From Engelhardtia mirabilis (lineage in GTDB: Bacteria; Planctomycetota; UBA1135; GCA-002686595), in assembly GCA_007751255.1 (NCBI GenBank), contig CP036296.1:558001-622000 (forward strand): DNA of 64,000 nucleotides. The letters run 5' to 3'. How positions within the stretch are numbered: position 1 is the stretch's first letter; every line of letters begins with the position of its first letter. Shown in pieces: positions 61,326 through 64,000 of this stretch. The translations under genes and the position numbers were made by a program. Below the pieces are notes generated by a model. It had not been told where the DNA came from and ran no database searches. It saw only the letters and a program-made list of their open reading frames with translations.

Positions 61326-61393
61326 ACAGGCGATCCGAGAGACTACGATTCGCGCCTCCCCGGCCAGGGTTTCTCGGGCCGAGCTGAAACTCC

Positions 61394-61996
61394 ATGCTCC
61401 CTGACGACGCGAACCCGATCGACGCCACCGCCCGCGCAGACGCGGCCCTGGTGTCTCGGGTCATGGCTGGTGATGTCGAAGCGAGGGCCGAGTTCGAACT
61501 GCGGGCACGCTGCGTGCCCCGGATCGCGAATTGGCTCAATCGACGAATGTCCAGCCCCCTGACCGATGCCGACGTGGACGACGTGGCGCAGAGCGCGCTG
61601 CTCGTCTTGTGGCGCAAGCTGCCCGAGTACGAGGGTCGCGCGCGAATCGAGACCTGGGCCTTCACCGTGGTTCGCTTCGAGCTCCTCAACGCCGCCCGAC
61701 GCCGCCAGCGCTCGCGCCTTACCGGCGCGATCGACGTGGCCGAGATCGATCGCCCCCTGGAGGCTGAAGCGGACCTCTACGACGACGACGATCGCGCCCG
61801 GCTCGGATCGGCCCTCGCCCGCCTGGACGAGTCGAAGCGCACGATCGTCGAGCTGAAGCACCTGGAAGGCTTGACCTTTCCCGAGATCGGAGAGCGATTG
61901 CAGATCTCCGAGAACACCGCCCGGACCCGATACTACCGCGGCCTCCGACAACTCAAAGCCGCGCTCGAGCCCGGTGCCGAAGCCGACCCCCACTGA
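61394..61996 (+). CDS. ECF sigma factor
   Basis: This 200-residue sigma factor has region 2 (DVDDVAQSALLVLWRKLPEYEGRARIETWAFTVVRFELLNAARR) and region 4 (RTIVELKHLEGLTFPEIGERLQISENTARTRYYRGLRQLKAAL). The stop and the next gene's ATG are 1 nt apart, the usual pattern for a sigma/anti-sigma pair. Confidence 0.9.
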   Translation: MLPDDANPIDATARADAALVSRVMAGDVEARAEFELRARCVPRIANWLNRRMSSPLTDADVDDVAQSALLVLWRKLPEYEGRARIETWAFTVVRFELLNAARRRQRSRLTGAIDVAEIDRPLEAEADLYDDDDRARLGSALARLDESKRTIVELKHLEGLTFPEIGERLQISENTARTRYYRGLRQLKAALEPGAEADPH

Positions 61997-61997
61997 A

Positions 61998-62744
61998 ATG
62001 CTGAACCCAGCCGACGAGAAGTTGCTCGGAGAGATCCTCACGGGCCTGCGCCGGGAGGACGAACCCGAGGTGGCCCGCCGGCTCGCGGCCTCGCCCGAGC
62101 TGGCGGCCGAGTTGGCCGAGCTGCGATCGATGCAGGCGGGCCTCGACGAGCTGGGGGACGAGGTCCACCTGGCCCTGGCGGCAGCGTCCGAATCCGCGGA
62201 CGACGCCCGTGAAGCCGAACTGGTGGCCCGCACCCTCGGCGGACTGCCCCTGCCGATTCGCGCTGCGGCGGGGGGGAGGCACGAAGACGACGGTGCGGAC
62301 CTCCCGCGCCTCGCCGATCAACGCGGGGGAGTCCGGCCCTCGCCCCCGCGCACCCTGCGGCTGCTGGCGGCCCTGGCGGCCGCGGCGATCGTGCTGTGGT
62401 TCGGCGCGGGCCTGATGCTCGGGGGCGACGAGCGCCCGGCGGACGTGATGCTCGGTGGGGAGTTCGAGATCGAGGCCATCTTCGCCGAGGAGCACGCGGT
62501 GAACCCGATCGGGTTCGAGTGGGAATCCGTCGCAGGAGCCGCTGGCAGCTACGACGTCGCGATCTATCCTCGGGACGGCACCGAACCCGTCCTGCGGGCG
62601 ATGCTGACCGAGCCGCAATGGATCCTCGAGCCCGATCAGTTGAGCCGCCTGCCGGAGGACTTCAGGCTCGAAGTCCACGGGCTGAGCGTCGGAGGAGGAG
62701 CCAGTCTGGCCGGCTGGCTCGAGTTCCGCTCGTCGTCGCGCTGA
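61998..62744 (+). CDS. Membrane anti-sigma-factor-like protein
   Basis: This 248-residue protein has a helical N-terminus (ADEKLLGEILTGLRREDEPEVARRLAASPELAAELAEL) as expected for sigma binding. A transmembrane helix follows (about 120-140, LLAALAAAAIVLWFGAGLML), then an extracellular beta-rich domain (EAIFAEEHAVNPIGFEWESVAG onward). It probably sequesters the sigma factor encoded just upstream and releases it on an envelope signal. GTG 61974 would overlap the sigma gene; ATG 61998 is preferred. Confidence 0.75.
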   Translation: MLNPADEKLLGEILTGLRREDEPEVARRLAASPELAAELAELRSMQAGLDELGDEVHLALAAASESADDAREAELVARTLGGLPLPIRAAAGGRHEDDGADLPRLADQRGGVRPSPPRTLRLLAALAAAAIVLWFGAGLMLGGDERPADVMLGGEFEIEAIFAEEHAVNPIGFEWESVAGAAGSYDVAIYPRDGTEPVLRAMLTEPQWILEPDQLSRLPEDFRLEVHGLSVGGGASLAGWLEFRSSSR

Positions 62745-64000
62745 TCCTGATCCTCGCGGCCGTGCCCCGGGCCCTGCCGGCAGCTCCCAGGCAGGACTCG
62801 GCCTCCGCCGAGACCCAGCCCTTCGGCGATCCGATCGCGGCGCTCGAAGCCTACGACTTCGGCTCGCCGCCACCACCCCAGCGTCAGCTCCAGTTGGTGA
62901 TCGAGGTCGATCGGGCCTTGGCCGAGGGCGCGACGCTCCTCACCGAGGCCTACGAGAGCTACGCCTACCTCGTCTACGTCTGTGACACGGGGAAGCTCGA
63001 CTACCCCGAGGATTGGCTCGGGCTGATCGAGCGCGCCACTCTCGCCTACGCGCGCCACGGCAACGGGACCTACCGGCGCTACTTGGAGTCGCTGCTCTTC
63101 GGGAAGGAGGGGCGGAGCTACGAGCTGCGCCGCTTGATCGCAATGAGCGACGCCCTGATCGAGGCCTACGGCGCGACCGACCCCTTGGCGTTGAAGTTGG
63201 CTTGCAAGGCCGCAGACCACGCGCGCGCAGTCGGCGATGTCGAGGATGCGCTGAGCCGAATCGACGCGGTGTTGGCCCTCGATCCGGGAGCGGCCATCCT
63301 GGCCGACGCGTACTCCCTGCGGGGCCAGACCCTGCTGGGGATCGGGCTCCCGGACGTCGCCGCTCTGGACGTGGCGAGGGCCTTCGAGCAGGCCGAGTCA
63401 GCCCTCGAACAGTCGATCGAGGCGGGGGCGCCCGACGACCAGGCGCTGGGCACCGTGTTGTTCCGCGCCGCGGACTTCTACGTGCTGATCCAGCGCTACG
63501 ACGAAGCCCTCGCGGCCGTGGAGCGACTCGAGGGCCTGAAGAGTTCGGATGGCACTCGGATCGCCCTGGCCAACCTGCAGCGGGGCATTGCGATCCTGGA
63601 GCGCAATCGACGAGCGTTGGCGCGAGGCGAAGCGCGTCCGGCCGATGAGCTGGAATGGGCCCGAACTGCGTTGGAGCTCGCGTCGCGGATGGCGGAGGCC
63701 TACCCCACCACGGGAGTGCTCGCGTCCATCCTGCTGGGTGACATCGCGCTCCTGCGCGGCGACCTGGACCTCTGTCGCCGCTCGCTGGACCGCGCGCGGG
63801 TGCTCCTCGGCCGTCGGTTCGACGCCGACAGCGGCAACGGCAATCGCGCCCGACTGATCGGCTTGCTCGAGGTTGGAGAGGCTCAACTGGCCCTCGAGTC
63901 GGGCGACCCGACCAAAGTGAGCCAGGCCCTGGTTCGATTGGAGCAGGCGTACGACCAACTCCTCGCCAGCTGGGCCTCGACGCCCTTGCGGCCAGGGGGG
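62618..64000 (+). CDS. Secreted TPR-repeat protein, 3' end beyond the window
   Basis: This open frame continues to the last base, so the C-terminus is missing. A hydrophobic signal or anchor (VPLVVALILILAAVPRALPA) begins near 62722, followed by helical TPR-type repeats. Examples are ALSRIDAVLALDPGAAILADAYSLRGQ and FYVLIQRYDEALAAVERLEGL. The start is uncertain. ATG 62618 overlaps the anti-sigma gene by 127 nt and puts about 30 residues before the hydrophobic segment; a CTG at 62714 would fit the signal peptide better. In related loci such TPR proteins often end in a CHAT peptidase domain; this one cannot be checked here. Confidence 0.65.
   Translation, partial: MDPRARSVEPPAGGLQARSPRAERRRRSQSGRLARVPLVVALILILAAVPRALPAAPRQDSASAETQPFGDPIAALEAYDFGSPPPPQRQLQLVIEVDRALAEGATLLTEAYESYAYLVYVCDTGKLDYPEDWLGLIERATLAYARHGNGTYRRYLESLLFGKEGRSYELRRLIAMSDALIEAYGATDPLALKLACKAADHARAVGDVEDALSRIDAVLALDPGAAILADAYSLRGQTLLGIGLPDVAALDVARAFEQAESALEQSIEAGAPDDQALGTVLFRAADFYVLIQRYDEALAAVERLEGLKSSDGTRIALANLQRGIAILERNRRALARGEARPADELEWARTALELASRMAEAYPTTGVLASILLGDIALLRGDLDLCRRSLDRARVLLGRRFDADSGNGNRARLIGLLEVGEAQLALESGDPTKVSQALVRLEQAYDQLLASWASTPLRPGG

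Overview
This is high-GC bacterial chromosome, with dense codon-biased coding and almost no AT-rich islands. The gene content points to a planctomycete, probably one of the deep high-GC marine lineages. Supporting traits are large secreted FG-GAP proteins with a recurring C-terminal domain, a D-C-N-G-N-G type motif at the end of one secreted protein, an ECF sigma factor paired with a TPR serine/threonine kinase, a second sigma/anti-sigma pair followed by a TPR protein, and prepilin-type genes. This placement is inferred from gene content; no rRNA or marker gene is present. No tRNA, rRNA, CRISPR array, insertion sequence or prophage was seen.

Layout. 1-6.1 kb: M14 metallopeptidase, formyltransferase-fold protein, VOC/double-cupin protein and PLP decarboxylase, all on +. 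6.2-13.7 kb: secreted sugar-dehydrogenase-like protein, IPT/TIG-like secreted protein, a 50-residue membrane protein plus SGNH hydrolase, and a D-Ala-D-Ala-ligase-like ATP-grasp with a zinc peptidase. Two near-identical large palindromic elements (8625-8827 and 11479-11644) fill the two convergent gaps here. 13.7-16.9 kb: kinase/ECF sigma pair, divergent from 17.1-23.7 kb, which holds two paralogous FG-GAP proteins and a subtilisin-family protease. 24.0-26.8 kb: small membrane protein, a secreted protein behind a perfect 22-bp palindrome, and an unrecognised 419-residue protein.

26.8-39.1 kb is a long minus-strand block. A PhoD-like phosphatase lies upstream of seven tightly packed genes: permuted NlpC/P60-like protein, GMC oxidoreductase fused to an alpha/beta hydrolase with a Cys nucleophile, a separate alpha/beta hydrolase, an atypical cytochrome P450, an unrecognised membrane protein, a DyP peroxidase and a small membrane protein. 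The spacing (-1 to 27 nt) implies one transcript. The content implies oxidation and hydrolysis of a lipid-like or other hydrophobic substrate. It is the best candidate here for an undescribed pathway. A CpeT-family lipoprotein sits upstream of PhoD.

39.4-45.2 kb carries a cytoplasmic-type molybdopterin oxidoreductase and a fused 4x[4Fe-4S]/NrfD membrane protein. A PPIase lipoprotein and a GIY-YIG protein separate them. 45.5-48.2 kb is a third FG-GAP protein with a beta-helix. 48.2-53.5 kb has zinc-ribbon and coiled-coil proteins and a two-component pair: a CHASE4-like histidine kinase and a REC-GGDEF-EAL protein. 53.8-58.8 kb is a minus-strand pilin/secretion operon (two prepilin-like proteins, a PilX-like protein, a HEAT protein and a HAMP-like membrane protein). 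59-61.3 kb has a membrane coiled-coil protein divergent from an FMN alpha-hydroxy-acid oxidase. 61.4-64 kb has an ECF sigma, a membrane anti-sigma-like protein and a TPR protein that runs off the window.

Recurrent themes are secretion and surface display (about eight signal-peptide proteins, six sharing one C-terminal domain type), signal-controlled gene expression, and small sequence duplications at gene ends.
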